From JADFOI01 sp965218935 (lineage in GTDB: Bacteria; Acidobacteriota; UBA6911; RPQK01; JADFOI01), in contig CBDCMH010000001.1 of the NCBI GenBank assembly GCA_965218935.1, forward strand, positions 248,001-312,000: DNA of 64,000 nt, written 5' to 3'. Shown here piece by piece: positions 16,999 through 25,157 of the stretch. The notes beneath the pieces are model-generated. The model had not been told where the DNA came from and searched no databases. It was given only the letters and a program-made list of their open reading frames with translations. The position numbers were made by a program, and so were the translations under genes. The first letter of the stretch is position 1; each line of letters starts with the position of its first letter.

Positions 16999-17028
16999 AT
17001 AATACGACTACTTCAGTTATTCTGTCAA
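16999..17028 (-). promoter_or_regulatory. Sigma-70 promoter of the riboswitch-thrC-lysC operon
   Basis: On the minus strand TTGACA (17023-17028) and TATTAT (16999-17004) are 18 bp apart, with the aptamer starting 8 nt further on. The -35 box ends 2 nt before the tilS start codon on the other strand. Confidence 0.85.
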
Positions 17029-17030
17029 GT

Positions 17031-18497
17031 ATGGGAAAGAGGGTGAGGCCTTTCACAGAAAAGGTTTTGCGGACCATTCACCGATATCAGCTTCTCAAAG
17101 AGGGAGATCAGGTGCTGGTGGCGCTTTCAGGAGGCCCCGACTCTGTGGCGCTGCTTCTGGTTTTACAGGAGCTCAAGGAGAGATTTGCGCTGGGTCTATC
17201 CGCAGCTCACCTGAACCACCGATTGAGGGGAGAAGAGTCGGAGCAGGACGAGCAGTTCGTCCAGGACCTCTGCCGGCAACTCGCCATCCCCATCGAGGTC
17301 AGGCGTGTCGACACGCGGCATGCCGTGGAAGAAAGTGGAGAGAACCTGGAAAGCTGCGCACGCCGACTCCGCTACGATTTCCTCTTTGAGGTGGCGCAAA
17401 AGCAGGGAAGCCGCGTGGCGACGGGACATACGCTGAATGATCAAGCGGAAACTTTTTTGATGAAACTGGTTCGAGGAGCGGGCCCGGCGGGTCTTTCCGG
17501 AATCTCTCCACGACGCTTCAATTGGATGGGAACTTCCCTCTCCGTCGCCGTGGTGAGGCCGCTCCTTGAGACGAGGCGCCAGGATGTTCTTGATTACCTG
17601 GAGGATCAAAACCAGACTTGCCGGGTCGATTCGTCGAATCAAGATCTCAGTCTGGACCGAAATTGGGTCCGTCACCAGCTGATTCCACTGTTGGAGGAGA
17701 AACTAAATCCGGCCCTGCTTGAGACTTTGCAAAGAAGCACTGAGCTTTTTGGAGAAGTTGAGGAGTTTTTGGCCCGGCAAGGGAAAAAGGCTTTCGAGCG
17801 CTGCAGCTCAGGAGGTGATCAAGGAACAAGGCTGCGGATCAGCGGGCTGGAAGATCTCCCTGCCATTATCCAAAAAGAGGTCGTTCGACGAGCCATATCG
17901 ACCTCCAAAGGGGATCTCCGAGACATCAACCTGAAGCACGTTGAGGAGATTCTTCAGCTGAGCCGCACCTTCAGTGGAAAAGAGACCCATTTGCCGGGAG
18001 GGTTAAGGGTTCAGCGAGAGTTTGAAGATTTACGGTTTACCCTGGAGCCGAAACCCGGCCCTTTCTCCTATCCCTTGAAGGTTCCCGGAGAAATCTACGT
18101 CAAGGAAGCGTCCAAATCTGTAAAGGCGCGAACGCGCCACGCGCCTAGAGAGAAAGAGAAAGAAGGAGAAAGAGAGCAATCTGTTTGGATCAAGTGGAAG
18201 GGTGACAGCTTGACGATTCGCAATCGCCGGCCAGGAGATCTGTATTGCACTTCCTTGCAATCCGGACAAAAGAAACTGAAGGAACTGTTTCAAAAGGAGC
18301 GAATTCCCAAGAGCCAACGAGACCAATTGGTGGTCGTTGAGGGGGACAACGAGATTATCTGGGTGGAGGGATTCCCTGTTCAGCCGAAATATCGAGCTTC
18401 CCCGAGTACTGACCAGGCGTTGGAAATTCGGTTGCATCATGAAACTTCCAGCGGGGAAGGGCCTCTAAAGGAACGAGGGAAGAAAACGGAAAAATGA
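17031..18497 (+). CDS. tilS: tRNA(Ile)-lysidine synthase
   Basis: Adds lysine to the wobble cytidine of the CAT-anticodon isoleucine tRNA so that it reads AUA. 488 residues from the ATG at 17031; a longer open frame to 16950 would run through the riboswitch on the other strand and lacks family residues. The PP-loop motif SGGPDS is at residues ~33-38, followed by AAHLNHRLRG. The C-terminal domain carries RNRRPGDLY and KKLKELFQKERIP. Between them, residues ~364-383 are a repeat-coded insertion: a GC palindrome then a GA-rich tract giving a Lys/Glu/Arg run. The frame is kept, so the protein is probably functional. Confidence 0.95.
   Translation: MGKRVRPFTEKVLRTIHRYQLLKEGDQVLVALSGGPDSVALLLVLQELKERFALGLSAAHLNHRLRGEESEQDEQFVQDLCRQLAIPIEVRRVDTRHAVEESGENLESCARRLRYDFLFEVAQKQGSRVATGHTLNDQAETFLMKLVRGAGPAGLSGISPRRFNWMGTSLSVAVVRPLLETRRQDVLDYLEDQNQTCRVDSSNQDLSLDRNWVRHQLIPLLEEKLNPALLETLQRSTELFGEVEEFLARQGKKAFERCSSGGDQGTRLRISGLEDLPAIIQKEVVRRAISTSKGDLRDINLKHVEEILQLSRTFSGKETHLPGGLRVQREFEDLRFTLEPKPGPFSYPLKVPGEIYVKEASKSVKARTRHAPREKEKEGEREQSVWIKWKGDSLTIRNRRPGDLYCTSLQSGQKKLKELFQKERIPKSQRDQLVVVEGDNEIIWVEGFPVQPKYRASPSTDQALEIRLHHETSSGEGPLKERGKKTEK
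18125..18176. repeat. GC palindrome plus GA-rich tract inside tilS
   Basis: The palindrome ggcgcg-aa-cgcgcc is followed by a second cgcgcc copy and about 30 nt of agagaaag-type purine repeat. It matches in style the repeats at 8203-8285 and 30794-30873 but here sits in frame in a domain linker of TilS. Confidence 0.75.
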
Positions 18498-18557
18498 AAC
18501 CCGGCGAAACCCAGACGCGTAAAAGGATTAGGGGAAAGGCAGCGCCCTTTGTCTCAT

Positions 18558-18587
18558 TTGGCTATAGGGAGCTGAATAGCTTATAAT
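18558..18587 (+). promoter_or_regulatory. Probable promoter of the ftsH operon
   Basis: TTGGCT (18558-18563) and a perfect TATAAT (18582-18587) are 18 bp apart, 60 nt upstream of the ftsH start, in the 150-nt gap after tilS. Confidence 0.65.
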
Positions 18588-18647
18588 AAAAGAAGCAAGG
18601 CATTGCGGGCAGGCTGACTCTAAGCTATCGTCGGAAGGTTGTAGGAG

Positions 18648-20594
18648 TTGAATACCACAGCAAAAAACGTTTTTCTCTGGATTGTCATTATCGTTGCAGT
18701 AGTCGTACTGTGGAATTTCCTCAACACGGTTCGCAGCGGAAACGTCGACGAGGTGAACTACTCTGAATTCACCTCCATGGTCAAAAACGACAAGATCAGG
18801 AGTTATCCCACCTCTCCCGTCACCTTGACCGGAAATGAAGTTGAAGGTCAATACGTCGATTCAGCCACTGGGACAGAGCGCAAGTTTCGGGTCATCGTTC
18901 CCAAGGGATCCGAAGAGACCATTGCCAATACCCTGAATGAAAAGGACATCATCGTCAAAGTTAACGATGATGACCAGAGCTCTTTCATTTACATGCTCCT
19001 GACCTCCTGGTTTCCCATTATCCTGTTCGTGGGCTTCTGGATTTTTCTCATGAGGCAGATGCAAAGTGGTGGGAACAAGGCGCTTTCCTTTGGGAAGAGC
19101 CGTGCCAAATTGTCCACGAATCATCAGAAAAAGGTCACTTTCAAGGAAGTGGCTGGTGTGGAGGAAGCGAAGGAGGAACTGCAGGAAATCATTGAGTTCC
19201 TGAAAGAACCTCAGAAATTCCAGAAGCTGGGTGGAAGAATCCCCAAGGGCGTACTCCTCATGGGTCCTCCCGGGACGGGGAAGACTCTTTTGGCTCGGGC
19301 CATTGCAGGAGAGGCCAACGTTCCCTTTTTCAGCATCAGCGGATCTGATTTTGTTGAGATGTTCGTGGGCGTGGGGGCGAGTCGGGTCAGAGACCTTTTT
19401 GAGCAAGGGAAGAAGAATGCTCCCTGCATCATCTTTATTGATGAAATCGACGCCGTTGGACGGCATCGTGGCGCCGGTCTGGGCGGAGGCCACGACGAAC
19501 GAGAACAGACCCTGAATCAGTTGCTGGTCGAGATGGATGGGTTCGAATCCAACGAGGGAGTCATTCTCATCGCTGCGACCAACCGTCCCGATGTGCTGGA
19601 TCCTGCTCTTTTGCGCCCAGGTCGCTTCGATCGTGAAGTGGTGGTGACGTTGCCCGATATCAAGGGAAGGGAAGGCATTATCAAGGTCCACACTCGACGG
19701 ATTCCGTTGGGAGCGGACGTGAACATCTCGATTCTTGCTCGAGGGACTCCTGGATTCTCCGGAGCCCAGCTGGCCAATCTGGTCAATGAGGCTGCGCTGA
19801 ATGCGGCTAGATTCAACCGCAAGTCTGTGGCCATGCCGGATTTTGAAGAAGCCAAAGATAAGGTGTTGATGGGCAAAGAGCGAAAATCCATGATCATGAG
19901 TGACGAGGAGAAGCGCAATACCGCCTACCATGAAGCGGGTCATGCACTTGCGGCCCATCTGCTTCCCGACGCAGATCCGTTGCACAAAGTCACCATTATC
20001 CCTCGGGGAAGGGCCTTGGGTGTGACCATGCAGCTCCCTGAGGAAGATAAGTACAGCTACACCAAGGAATATATGGCAGCTTCCGTTACGATTCTGCTGG
20101 CAGGGCGAGTTGCCGAAGAGCTCTTTCTTGGAAGCTGCACAACGGGTGCCTCCAATGATCTGGAACGTGTAACGGATCGAGCACGCAAGATGGTTTGTGA
20201 GTGGGGCATGAGCGAAGAAATGGGACCCTTGACCTTCGGCAAGAAGGAAGAGCAGATCTTCCTTGGCAGGGAGATCGCGCAGCACCAGGATTACAGTGAG
20301 GATACTGCAATCCAGATCGACAAGGAAGTCAAGAAGGTCGTGCTGGCAGCTTACACCGAGGCCAAAAAGCTCTTGGGTGAAAACCGGGAGGCCTTGATTC
20401 GAGTGGCGGAAGCCCTGTTGGAATACGAAACCCTGGACTCGAATGAGGTCAAAGCAGTCATCAAGGGCGAAAAACTCCACCGGGAACTCGAAGTGGAGCC
20501 TCCTGGTGCAGCAGAGCCAGAGCCGGAGGAGAAGGAGCAGGAGAAGTCGCTGCCGTCTCTGGTCAATCCTGACGAGCGCCCGGCCCCCGCGTGA
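18648..20594 (+). CDS. ftsH: ATP-dependent zinc metalloprotease FtsH
   Basis: Membrane-anchored AAA+ protease that degrades unstable membrane and cytosolic proteins. 648 residues from a TTG start with GGAAGG 9 nt upstream. A membrane helix lies at residues ~8-25, the periplasmic domain at ~26-105, and a second helix at ~108-130. Walker A GPPGTGKT is near residue 205, followed by IIFIDEIDAVGR. The pore motif region, and the zinc site HEAGH near 428-432, are present. The C-terminal tail is acidic and Pro-rich. Its stop overlaps the folP start by 4 nt (GTGA), starting a run of five tightly packed genes. Confidence 0.98.
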   Translation: MNTTAKNVFLWIVIIVAVVVLWNFLNTVRSGNVDEVNYSEFTSMVKNDKIRSYPTSPVTLTGNEVEGQYVDSATGTERKFRVIVPKGSEETIANTLNEKDIIVKVNDDDQSSFIYMLLTSWFPIILFVGFWIFLMRQMQSGGNKALSFGKSRAKLSTNHQKKVTFKEVAGVEEAKEELQEIIEFLKEPQKFQKLGGRIPKGVLLMGPPGTGKTLLARAIAGEANVPFFSISGSDFVEMFVGVGASRVRDLFEQGKKNAPCIIFIDEIDAVGRHRGAGLGGGHDEREQTLNQLLVEMDGFESNEGVILIAATNRPDVLDPALLRPGRFDREVVVTLPDIKGREGIIKVHTRRIPLGADVNISILARGTPGFSGAQLANLVNEAALNAARFNRKSVAMPDFEEAKDKVLMGKERKSMIMSDEEKRNTAYHEAGHALAAHLLPDADPLHKVTIIPRGRALGVTMQLPEEDKYSYTKEYMAASVTILLAGRVAEELFLGSCTTGASNDLERVTDRARKMVCEWGMSEEMGPLTFGKKEEQIFLGREIAQHQDYSEDTAIQIDKEVKKVVLAAYTEAKKLLGENREALIRVAEALLEYETLDSNEVKAVIKGEKLHRELEVEPPGAAEPEPEEKEQEKSLPSLVNPDERPAPA

Positions 20595-21490
20595 GCAAGG
20601 ATACTCTTACCATTGGCTCCGATGTGCCCATGTCCAGAAGAGCCTACGTTCTGCGGGCCCGCGGTAAAAAACTGGAGCTTGGAAGACGCACCCGGGTCAT
20701 GGGAGTCGTTAATATTACCCCCGACTCCTTCTTCGACGGGGGCCGTTTTTTCGAGCGTTCGAAAGCAGTGGAATGCTGTCTGCAGTTGGTCGAAAGTGGC
20801 GCTGATATCCTTGATCTGGGAGGGGAATCTTCCCGTCCTGGTGCTGAGCCGGTATCCGTGCAGGAAGAACTGGAACGGGTTTTACCGGTACTACAGGAGG
20901 TTCGTAAACAGGTGCCTGTACTCATTTCGGTGGATACCTACAAATCCGCAGTGGCACGTGAAGCACTCAAGGAAGGAGCAGATATCGTCAACGACATCGG
21001 CGCCTTTCGTCTTGATCCGGAAATGCCGCAGGTCGTCAAGGAGTGGGATGCGGCGGTGGTGCTGATGCATATGCGCGGAACTCCTCAGATGATGCAGGGA
21101 ATTCCTCCCAGCCAGGATATTCTGGAAGAGGTTCAAACGGATTTGCAGGCAGCGGTATCGAAGGCCTCCGAAAGCGACATTCCGGAGGAGAGCATCCTCA
21201 TCGATCCAGGCATTGGTTTCGGCAAAACGGTTGAAGATAACTGCAGGATCTTGAACCGGCTATCGTTTCTCGAGACCTTTGACTTACCGGTGCTGGTCGG
21301 AACTTCTCGAAAGAGTTTCCTCGGCAGTATTTTGGACATCCCCGCTCAAGAGCGAATCTGGGGTAGCGCAGCGTCTGTGGCAGTTGCCATCATGCGGGGA
21401 GCCCACATCGTGAGATTGCATGATGTGGCAGAGATGAGCCAGGTTGCCCAAATCACGGACGCCATCCTGGCGGAGAGTCGTTTGCAATAA
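20591..21490 (+). CDS. folP: Dihydropteroate synthase
   Basis: Joins p-aminobenzoate to dihydropterin pyrophosphate in folate synthesis; the target of sulfonamides. 299 residues from a GTG overlapping the ftsH stop; an ATG at 20630 is an alternative start. Signature loops VNITPDSFFDGG, GGESSRPGAEP, VSVDTYKS and DPGIGFGKT are all present, so the enzyme should be active. Its last base is shared with the cdaA start (TAATG), so it is translated with its neighbours. The order ftsH-folP-cdaA is known in several phyla. Confidence 0.97.
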   Translation: MSKDTLTIGSDVPMSRRAYVLRARGKKLELGRRTRVMGVVNITPDSFFDGGRFFERSKAVECCLQLVESGADILDLGGESSRPGAEPVSVQEELERVLPVLQEVRKQVPVLISVDTYKSAVAREALKEGADIVNDIGAFRLDPEMPQVVKEWDAAVVLMHMRGTPQMMQGIPPSQDILEEVQTDLQAAVSKASESDIPEESILIDPGIGFGKTVEDNCRILNRLSFLETFDLPVLVGTSRKSFLGSILDIPAQERIWGSAASVAVAIMRGAHIVRLHDVAEMSQVAQITDAILAESRLQ

Positions 21491-22302
21491 TGGCCGATTT
21501 TTATCTTCCGATCCGGGATGTCGTCGATATCCTGGTGATCGCCTTCATCCTCTATCAGGTCCTGCTCCTGATCAAGGGCACCCGAGGATGGCAGATGACG
21601 CTGGGAATCACTTCTGTATTTTTGTTCTACTACCTCAGCCTTTTCCTGGAGTTGAGAACCATCGGATGGTTATTGGAACGTTTCTTTACCTACTTCATCT
21701 TTGCCCTGATTGTGATTTTTCAGTCAGAGATTCGCAGGGGGCTGGCTCAAATAGGAAGGGGACGTTTTTTCCTGAGACTGACGGGTAAAAAACCTCAGAA
21801 ACAGTTCGACGAGATCATACTGGCTGCCACCACTCTCTCCAGCCAAAGAATAGGAGCTCTGATCGTTATCGAGAGAGAAATTGGACTGAAAAATTACATC
21901 GAAAGCGGGATTAAGCTGGATGCCTTCTTGACCTACGATCTTCTGGTCACGATTTTCAATCCCAAGACCCCTCTGCACGACGGGGCTGTCATCTTACAAG
22001 GGAACCGGATCAGTGCAGCCGCATGCTTTTTGCCCCTGACTTTGGATCCCTACTTGAGTAAGGAATTGGGGACTCGGCACCGCGCTGCTATCGGGATCAC
22101 CGAGGAAACCGATGCTGTGGCTGTCGTCGTTTCTGAAGAAACCGGTAAAACCTCGGTTGTCTTTGGTGGGGAGATCATGCGCAACCTGGATGGGCCTCGC
22201 TTGCTCAAGGTTCTTCAGAAAACGATGGAGGGTCAGGCGCAAGCCCTGAAGTTTAAAAAACGGGAGCGAAAGGAAAGAGAACAGCGAGAACAGGCAGTAT
22301 GA
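21490..22302 (+). CDS. cdaA: Diadenylate cyclase (CdaA/DacA type)
   Basis: Makes cyclic di-AMP from two ATP. 270 residues with three N-terminal membrane helices (residues ~10-75) and then the DAC domain. The catalytic DGA motif is in LHDGAVI (~163-167) and RHR in GTRHRAAIG (~194-199). The C-terminus is a highly charged Lys/Arg/Glu tail, longer than usual. It overlaps the next gene, a YbbR-domain CdaR-like protein, by 4 nt and is followed by glmM, the classical c-di-AMP module. Signalling here probably links cell-wall precursor supply to osmotic balance, as known in Firmicutes. Confidence 0.96.
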   Translation: MADFYLPIRDVVDILVIAFILYQVLLLIKGTRGWQMTLGITSVFLFYYLSLFLELRTIGWLLERFFTYFIFALIVIFQSEIRRGLAQIGRGRFFLRLTGKKPQKQFDEIILAATTLSSQRIGALIVIEREIGLKNYIESGIKLDAFLTYDLLVTIFNPKTPLHDGAVILQGNRISAAACFLPLTLDPYLSKELGTRHRAAIGITEETDAVAVVVSEETGKTSVVFGGEIMRNLDGPRLLKVLQKTMEGQAQALKFKKRERKEREQREQAV

Positions 22303-23228
22303 ATATTCTGCGGGAGTTTTTCTTCAACAATATTGGGCTCAAAGCAATCTCTCTTTTGCTTGCCTTACTGCTCTGGTTGCAGGTCGCCGGCCAGCAGACG
22401 GTCCAGCGAACCCTTCCTCTTCCCGTCGAATTTGTGAATATGCCTCCGGAAATCGAAATTTCCAACGACTATGAAAGACGAGTGGATGTGGTTCTACTCT
22501 CCCGGCGCGGCACTCCGAACTTCGAAGACGGAAGTCTGACTGTCAAAATAGACCTCAGAGAAGCTACCGCCGGAGCCGAAAGGTCGTTTCCTTTAAGCGA
22601 AGACAACATCCCAGACAGGCCTCCTGGTCTGGAAGTCGTGAGCATCACTCCGAGTAGAATTCGCCTGTTTTTGGAAAATACAGTACGAAAGAGTATCGAG
22701 GTTGTGCCTGAATTGGTGGGTGAGCCTGCTGAGGGATTTCAGGTCACCAAAGTGCAGGCTCCGCGAGTGACCATTGTTGGCCCGCAATCTCGGGTCCAGG
22801 AAGTCTCTGAGGCTCAAACCGAACCCATTGGGATAACGGGGTTGTCTTCGACCTTGGTGAGAAACGTTGCAGTGGATATCGACGATCTTGCTCTGCGTAT
22901 GGAGCCTTCTTCGGTGGATATTGTGATAACCATTGAAGAAGAAAGACGGGAAGTGCAAGTTCGCAGAATTCCCATCGAGCTGGTTCCTGAGGACGCTGAA
23001 GCGACGCTGATGACCCGGCGGGTGGAGATCATCGGGACAGTGCCGATATCCTTTACCGGAGAACTCAGGACACAGGATTTTCAAGCTTCGGTGAATGTCC
23101 AGGCATTGGAGCCCCGACAGGAGTCCTACGAACTCATCCCTCAGATTACAATCGTTGACCAGTATGCTGGTATTTTCCGAATAGAGTCGGTGATTCCAGA
23201 ACGGATCAAAGTGAGAAGAGTCAGGTGA
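22299..23228 (+). CDS. cdaR: YbbR-domain protein, CdaR-like regulator of CdaA
   Basis: 309 residues with one N-terminal membrane helix (ISLLLALLLWLQVAG, residues ~13-28) and an extracytoplasmic region made of YbbR repeats. These can be seen as repeated strand patterns such as VDVVLLSRRG, VPELVGEPAEGFQVTKVQAPRVTIVGP and IPIELVPED. In Firmicutes the equivalent protein binds CdaA and modulates c-di-AMP synthesis. Position between cdaA (4-nt overlap) and glmM (1-nt gap) supports that role. The repeat count cannot be fixed by eye; three or more seem present. Confidence 0.9.
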   Translation: MNILREFFFNNIGLKAISLLLALLLWLQVAGQQTVQRTLPLPVEFVNMPPEIEISNDYERRVDVVLLSRRGTPNFEDGSLTVKIDLREATAGAERSFPLSEDNIPDRPPGLEVVSITPSRIRLFLENTVRKSIEVVPELVGEPAEGFQVTKVQAPRVTIVGPQSRVQEVSEAQTEPIGITGLSSTLVRNVAVDIDDLALRMEPSSVDIVITIEEERREVQVRRIPIELVPEDAEATLMTRRVEIIGTVPISFTGELRTQDFQASVNVQALEPRQESYELIPQITIVDQYAGIFRIESVIPERIKVRRVR

Positions 23229-23229
23229 C

Positions 23230-24585
23230 ATGGGTGAGCTGTTCGGGACCGATGGTGTTCGTGGAACCGCCGGGGAATATCCGCTAGATCTTTCCACCAT
23301 TTACAAATTTGGCAAGGCCGTCGTTCGCTCCGGCAAAAGGAGCATTCTGATTGGTAGAGATACTCGTGCCAGTGGGCTCTGGATCGAGAATGTTTTGCAA
23401 CAAGCCATCCTCTCACAGGGAGGGAAGGTCACTCTGGCGGATGTGATCACAACGCCTGGAGTGGCCATTCTTTCCCGAGATGTTCCTTTCGATGCGGGAA
23501 TTGTTGTCTCGGCTTCACACAACCCTTACAAAGACAACGGAATCAAGATCTTCTCGAACAGCGGAATCAAACTGACGGACGAAGAAGAGGCATGGATCGA
23601 AAAGGAAGTGGCCGGAGATTCGAATTCCGATCCTCTTCCGCAGATTGCTGAAGATCGGAATCAGGAAGAGATCATTACCTTCAATCGCGAGTTGGTAGGA
23701 CGTTACATTGATTTTTTGCGGACCATCTCATCGGTGGGTGTTCTCAAGTCTCTGAAAATCGTTTTGGATTGTGCTCATGGTGCTGCGTTTCACATTGCTC
23801 CTCAAGTGTTTAAAGAGTTGGGAGCCGAGGTGGTGGTCATCAACGCCGAACCCAATGGTCGGAATATCAATCACGACTGTGGATCTGTTTACCCCCAGCA
23901 GATGGCTCAGGCCGTGGTCGATTCTCAGGCTTCCTTTGGTGTGGCCTTTGATGGAGATTGTGATCGTGCCATTTTCTGTGATGAAAAGGGCAATCTTTTG
24001 GATGGGGATTACACTCTCTTTATACTGGCACGATCTTTTCAGCAAAGGGGACAACTGGAGTCCGGATGTGTGGTCTCCACCGTGATGGCCAATCAAGGTT
24101 TGGAAGTGGCGCTGAAAAGAGAAAACATACAGATGTTGCGCACCCAGGTCGGAGATCGCTATGTCCTGGAAGAAATGCTTCGGGGAGCCCACGCGCTGGG
24201 AGGTGAGCAGTCCGGGCACATGATCATGAGGGCCAAGACCTTAGTGGGAGATGGAATCCTGAGTGCTTTGAAGATCAGCCATATCCTGGTGGAGGGTGGG
24301 GGGTCATTGGCTGAGCAGGCTCAAGGGTTTGAGAAGTTTCCGCAGATCCTGATCAATGTGCGGGTCAGAAGGAAGCGTGATTATTCGAAAATTGACGAGA
24401 TTCAGAAGGAAATTGAAGTGGCCAGTAAGGGTCTGGGGAAGAGAGGACGAGTTGTGATTCGCTATTCAGGTACCGAGCCAGTGGTGAGAATCATGTTGGA
24501 GGGAGAAAAACAGGCGGAAATCCAAGAATATGCGGAGACGATTGCAGCTCAGTTTCAGGAGAAGATGGGGGCAACTGACAGCTGA
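23230..24585 (+). CDS. glmM: Phosphoglucosamine mutase
   Basis: Converts glucosamine-6-phosphate to glucosamine-1-phosphate for peptidoglycan and LPS. 451 residues; starts MGELFGTDGVRG, with the phospho-serine loop SASHNPYKDNG (about residues 94-104), the metal loop DGDCDRA and the phosphate loop RYSGTEP near the end. All catalytic parts are intact. In Firmicutes GlmM binds CdaA and represses it, so the linkage with cdaA-cdaR is meaningful. The last residues (ATDS) and the TGA stop lie within a heptanucleotide repeat, so the native C-terminus has been overwritten or extended by the repeat. Confidence 0.97.
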   Translation: MGELFGTDGVRGTAGEYPLDLSTIYKFGKAVVRSGKRSILIGRDTRASGLWIENVLQQAILSQGGKVTLADVITTPGVAILSRDVPFDAGIVVSASHNPYKDNGIKIFSNSGIKLTDEEEAWIEKEVAGDSNSDPLPQIAEDRNQEEIITFNRELVGRYIDFLRTISSVGVLKSLKIVLDCAHGAAFHIAPQVFKELGAEVVVINAEPNGRNINHDCGSVYPQQMAQAVVDSQASFGVAFDGDCDRAIFCDEKGNLLDGDYTLFILARSFQQRGQLESGCVVSTVMANQGLEVALKRENIQMLRTQVGDRYVLEEMLRGAHALGGEQSGHMIMRAKTLVGDGILSALKISHILVEGGGSLAEQAQGFEKFPQILINVRVRRKRDYSKIDEIQKEIEVASKGLGKRGRVVIRYSGTEPVVRIMLEGEKQAEIQEYAETIAAQFQEKMGATDS

Positions 24586-24628
24586 CAGCTGACAACTGAC
24601 AACTGACAACTGACAAGAGACAATAGAC
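24573..24628. repeat. Heptanucleotide tandem repeat (aactgac type, eight units)
   Basis: Eight head-to-tail 7-bp units: aactgac, agctgac twice, aactgac three times, aagagac, aatagac. They start inside the glmM coding end and run across its stop codon towards rfaE2. A related 7-bp array (ggtcagt/ggtctgc) lies at 57550-57577, also at a gene end. Confidence 0.9.
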
Positions 24629-24647
24629 ACTGAGTAGGACGTTGAAA

Positions 24648-25157
24648 ATGCAGTCTACGAGGGCAAAGATCAAATCGCGGCAGGAACTCAAGGGGATTTT
24701 AGAACAGCTGAAAGCCGATGGGAAGGAGATCGTTTTTACCAACGGGTGCTTCGATCTTCTCCATCCTGGCCATGTGCGTTATTTGGAGAAAGCGAAGGCC
24801 CAGGGAGATGTGCTGGTGGTGGCTCTAAACAGCGATGCTTCGGTAAGGAAGATCAAAGGCCAGGACCGGCCTGTGCTTCGTGAAGAGGAGCGCTGTGAGA
24901 TCATCAGTGCACTGGGTTGTGTCGACTTTGTAGCAACTTTTGGGGAGCCAACTCCTCAAACTATTATTGAAGAACTGATCCCGCAGGTGCTGGTTAAGGG
25001 CGGTGATTGGCCCATCGATCAAATTGTGGGCCGGAAGATTGTGGAATCGAATGGTGGAAGGGTTATTCCAGTAGATTTTGAAAGAGAATTCTCTACATCA
25101 GACATCATTGACCGAATTCGAAGATCAGGAAATGAGCCGGCTTCCCGCGAAAGCTAG
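24648..25157 (+). CDS. rfaE2: D-glycero-beta-D-manno-heptose 1-phosphate adenylyltransferase (HldE C-domain type)
   Basis: A nucleotidyltransferase that activates heptose phosphate for LPS inner-core synthesis. 169 residues from the ATG at 24648 (a TTG two codons earlier is possible). The family motif TNGCFDLLHPGHVRYLEKAK contains the HxGH nucleotide-binding site, and a later segment FEREFSTSDIIDRI matches the ISTSxII end motif. It is a stand-alone domain; the kinase half is not in the window. Its 3' end overlaps the mfd start by 26 nt. Confidence 0.93.
   Translation: MQSTRAKIKSRQELKGILEQLKADGKEIVFTNGCFDLLHPGHVRYLEKAKAQGDVLVVALNSDASVRKIKGQDRPVLREEERCEIISALGCVDFVATFGEPTPQTIIEELIPQVLVKGGDWPIDQIVGRKIVESNGGRVIPVDFEREFSTSDIIDRIRRSGNEPASRES

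Noticed and set aside
16950..17030. Upstream extension of tilS to 16950
   Set aside because: The added residues are unlike the family and overlap the riboswitch and promoter on the other strand.
18861..20480. 539-residue minus-strand frame opposite ftsH
   Set aside because: It is a shadow of a highly conserved gene; long antisense frames are expected from the codon use here.
24573..24628. Possible CRISPR-like array
   Set aside because: Units are 7 bp with no spacers; it is a simple tandem repeat.
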